DNA of 64,000 nt from Comamonas composti DSM 21721 (GTDB lineage Bacteria; Pseudomonadota; Gammaproteobacteria; Burkholderiales; Burkholderiaceae_C). This document shows positions 61,908 to 64,000 of the stretch, piece after piece (the first letter of the stretch is position 1; every line of letters starts with the position of its first letter). Under the pieces are notes generated by a model. It saw nothing but the letters and a program-made list of their open reading frames with translations. It was not told where the DNA came from and made no database searches. The stretch lies in NCBI RefSeq assembly GCF_000429845.1, contig NZ_AUCQ01000017.1:51816-115815 (forward strand), given 5' to 3'. The position numbers and the translations under genes were made by a program.

Positions 61908-63785
61908 TTATTCGGACAGCGCGGTCCAGCGCTCCAGGGCCTCCATCAGCTCTTCGTCGATCTGCGTGTCGCGCTGGTGCAGGGCCACGGCGCGTGCATT
62001 GTCGCTTGCATAGAGCGAGCCGTCGGCCAGCGCCTGCTGGATGGTCTTTTGCTCGGCCTCCAGCGCTGCGATGCGCTCGGGCAGGGCTTCGAGCTCGCGC
62101 TGCTCCTTGTAGCTGAGCTTGCGCTTTTGCTTGCCGTCGTTGCGCGTGACTGCAGGCTTGGCTTCGGACTTGGTCTCTTTGGGCTGTACGGCCTCGGCCA
62201 GGGCGCGGCTGCGACGCGACTGGTCCAGCCAGTCCTGAACGCCGCCCTCATATTCGCGCCAATGACCAGGGCCTTCCCAGGCAATGGTGCTGGTGACCAC
62301 GTTGTCCAGAAAACTGCGGTCGTGGCTGACGAGGAAGACCGTGCCGTCGTAGTTCTGCAGCAGCTCCTCGAGCATCTCCAGCGTCTCTATGTCGAGATCG
62401 TTGGTCGGCTCGTCAAGCACCAGCACATTCGCCGGGCGAGCGAACAAGCGCGCCAGCAGCAGGCGGTTGCGCTCGCCGCCCGACAGCGAGCGCACGGGCG
62501 AATGCGCGCGCGCCGGGGAGAACAGAAAGTCGGCCAGATAGCTCTTCACATGCTTTTTCTGGCTGCCTATCTCAATCCACTCGCTGCCGGGGCTGATGAA
62601 GTCCTCCAGCGTCGCATCCATGTCGATCTGGTGGCGCATCTGGTCGAAATACGCAACCTGCAGGTTTGCTCCCAGGCGCACGGTTCCGCTATCGGGCGCG
62701 AGCTCGCCCAGGATCATCTTGAGCAGCGTGGTCTTGCCCGCACCATTGGGGCCGATCAGCCCGACCTTGTCGCCGCGCAGAATCGTCGCACCAAAGCGCG
62801 AGACGATGGGCTTGTCGCCAAACGACTTGCTGACTTCGCTGAGCTCGGCCACGATCTTGCCCTGGTAGCCATCGCCCTTGCCCGAGGCAATATCCATTTG
62901 CACACCGCCCAGCACCTCGCGACGTGCCGCGCGGTTGGTGCGCAACTGCTCCAGGCGCGCAATGCGGCTCTGGCTGCGCGTGCGCCGGGCCTCCACGCCC
63001 TTGCGGATCCAGACCTCTTCCTGGGCCAGCAGCTTGTCGGCGCGGGCATTGATCACGGCCTCTTGTGCAAGCTGGTCTTCCTTTTGCTGCTGGTACTGGG
63101 AGAAGTTGCCGGGATAGGTGCGCAGCTGGCCGCGGTCCAGCTCCACGATGCGCGTGGCAACGCGGTCCAGGAAAGCGCGGTCATGGGTGATCGTCACCAC
63201 ACTGCCCTTGAAGGCCAGCAGCAACTCCTCCAGCCACTCGATGGAGTCCAGATCCAGGTGGTTGGTGGGCTCGTCCAGCAGCAGCACATCGGGCCTGGCC
63301 ACCAGGGCCTGGGCCAGAGCCACGCGCTTTCTGTTGCCGCCGGACAGCGTGCCCACCAGGGTTTCGGGATCCAGATGCAGGCGCTGCAAGGTCTCCTGCA
63401 CGCGCTGCTCCCAGTTCCAGGCGTCGTAAGCCTCTATCTGGGACTGCAGCGCATCCAGATCTTCGCCCTCGGCGGCCTTCAGATAGCGTTCGCGCAAGGC
63501 AACCACATGGGCAATCCCTGCCGATGCCGCCTCAAATACGGTGTGCTCTGGAGAAAGCACAGGCTCCTGAGAGACATAGGCAATCCGCGTTCCCGACTGG
63601 ATCTGCATCTGCCCGTCATCGGCCTTGGCCAAGCCGCCCAATATCTTGAGCAGCGAAGACTTGCCGGCGCCGTTGCGGCCTATCAGGCCGACGCGCTCGC
63701 CACTCTCCAGGGAAAATTGGGCATGGTCCAAAAGAGCCACATGCCCGAACGCCAACTGTGCGTTCAACAAAGTAATCAATGCCAT
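61908..63785 (-). CDS. uup: ABC-F family ATPase, Uup-like
   Basis: A 625-residue soluble ABC-F protein with two ATPase domains. Walker A GRNGAGKSS and GPNGAGKTT, signatures LSGGNRKRVALAQAL and LSGGERNRLLLARLF, Walker B VLLLDEPTNHLDLDS and VLVLDEPTNDLDIET. The C-terminal charged coiled coil (LSYKEQRELEALPERIAALE) is the Uup type, which binds DNA or ribosomes. The start MALITLLNAQLAFG at 63785 fits the family; a longer frame upstream is Pro/Gly-rich and implausible. Confidence 0.94.
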   Translation of the reverse strand: MALITLLNAQLAFGHVALLDHAQFSLESGERVGLIGRNGAGKSSLLKILGGLAKADDGQMQIQSGTRIAYVSQEPVLSPEHTVFEAASAGIAHVVALRERYLKAAEGEDLDALQSQIEAYDAWNWEQRVQETLQRLHLDPETLVGTLSGGNRKRVALAQALVARPDVLLLDEPTNHLDLDSIEWLEELLLAFKGSVVTITHDRAFLDRVATRIVELDRGQLRTYPGNFSQYQQQKEDQLAQEAVINARADKLLAQEEVWIRKGVEARRTRSQSRIARLEQLRTNRAARREVLGGVQMDIASGKGDGYQGKIVAELSEVSKSFGDKPIVSRFGATILRGDKVGLIGPNGAGKTTLLKMILGELAPDSGTVRLGANLQVAYFDQMRHQIDMDATLEDFISPGSEWIEIGSQKKHVKSYLADFLFSPARAHSPVRSLSGGERNRLLLARLFARPANVLVLDEPTNDLDIETLEMLEELLQNYDGTVFLVSHDRSFLDNVVTSTIAWEGPGHWREYEGGVQDWLDQSRRSRALAEAVQPKETKSEAKPAVTRNDGKQKRKLSYKEQRELEALPERIAALEAEQKTIQQALADGSLYASDNARAVALHQRDTQIDEELMEALERWTALSE

Positions 63786-63821
63786 GGTGGACGCATTATC
63801 GACGGGGTGCCCGGATCCTGT

Positions 63822-63853
63822 GCCCATCCCCGCCCAGGCGGGCGGGGATGGGC
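63822..63853. promoter_or_regulatory. 14-bp perfect stem-loop in the uup leader
   Basis: Arms 63822-63835 (GCCCATCCCCGCCC) and 63840-63853 pair perfectly around an AGGC loop, 36 nt upstream of the uup start. No U-tract follows on either strand. It may be a translational control or attenuation hairpin for uup, or an end structure for a transcript entering from the right. Confidence 0.5.
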
Positions 63854-63933
63854 CTGCCTCGGGCGCCTCGCTTGCCTGGCGCACAAACTTTTTCGAGCCA
63901 GGGTAAAAACTGCTGCGGGCTTGCCTAAATCCA

Positions 63934-63942
63934 TGCTATAGT
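63934..63942 (+). promoter_or_regulatory. Extended -10 promoter facing the right edge
   Basis: TGC-TATAGT (63934-63942) fits an extended -10 element (TGn plus a TATAAT-like hexamer). No convincing -35 is present at the usual distance. It would drive a gene beyond 64000. The last 58 bases hold a CAGCAATCA/TGATCGCTG inverted repeat and no coding start. Confidence 0.45.
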
Positions 63943-64000
63943 TCGGCCCCTCGCAACACAGCAATCACTGATCGCTGTTGAGGTGAGGAAAAACTTCAGT

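Noticed and set aside
61977..63941. 654-residue plus-strand frame over uup
   Set aside because: It is antisense to an ABC-F protein with two intact Walker A and signature motifs.
1..64000. CRISPR arrays, tRNA or rRNA genes and prophage or insertion-sequence transposases
   Set aside because: No regular short direct repeats with spacers, no cloverleaf-like sequence and no transposase or integrase motif were recognised. A tRNA/rRNA gene beginning past the right edge cannot be ruled out.

Overview
The window comes from a GC-rich betaproteobacterium, most likely of the family Comamonadaceae (Delftia/Comamonas-like). This rests on gene content and order, the high GC of coding DNA, a Bug-type tricarboxylate-transporter receptor, an OlsB-like acyltransferase, and the motAB-cheYZ / fliC / flg / fli / che arrangement. 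The genus is inferred from the sequence and was not checked against a database.

Layout. 1-4637 (minus strand): the 5' part of hemE, then a catabolic-looking set read from the right: an MBL-fold protein, an aromatic-type FAD monooxygenase, a small DUF2783 protein and a Bug-family periplasmic receptor. A divergent IclR regulator follows, with a perfect 13-bp inverted repeat over the putative promoter. 5656-9145: an OlsB-like ornithine-lipid acyltransferase behind a Pho-box-like site, the glutamate/sodium symporter gltS, a CoA-binding protein and an unknown membrane protein. 9340-12250 (minus): motA-motB-cheY-cheZ. 12874-22288 (plus): a carbohydrate island between motA and the flagellins, with two SPINDLY/OGT-type glycosyltransferases flanking a DegT aminotransferase, a WbqC protein, a DegT-fold protein, an ATP-grasp/HAD fusion and a TylF-type methyltransferase. 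Its core is markedly AT-rich. 22534-26861: two short flagellin genes, fliD, fliS, fliT. 27309-39598 (minus): flgBCDEFGHIJKL followed by an HDOD-domain gene. 39771-41394: flgA-flgM-flgN. 41604-53298: fliE (minus) and fliFGHIJKLMNOPQR (plus). 53400-55205 (minus): a NarL-type regulator and a histidine kinase with an N-terminal receiver domain. 55333-61783: a chemotaxis operon with a CheZ-like small protein, cheY, cheA, cheW, cheR, cheD, cheB. 61908-63785 (minus): an ABC-F ATPase (uup). The window ends in a promoter-like region.

How it works together. The window encodes most of one polar or peritrichous flagellum: export gate FliPQR, export ATPase complex FliHIJ, MS/C ring FliFGMN, rod/hook/junction proteins, filament with cap and chaperones, stator and the chemotaxis pathway. 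FlgM and sigma-28-like sites (before fliC1, fliD, fliS and flgM) indicate the usual late-class switch. The sugar island is best read as flagellin glycosylation: it builds a modified amino sugar and attaches it with OGT-like transferases. flhDC, flhBA, fliA and chemoreceptor genes are not in the window.

Beyond ordinary flagellar genes, the most notable items are the OGT-flanked glycan island with its ATP-grasp/HAD fusion, a second CheZ-like candidate phosphatase at the head of the che operon, a family of about 90-110 bp imperfect-palindrome repeats present four times (three of them between convergent genes), and a Pho-box-like site before the ornithine-lipid gene.
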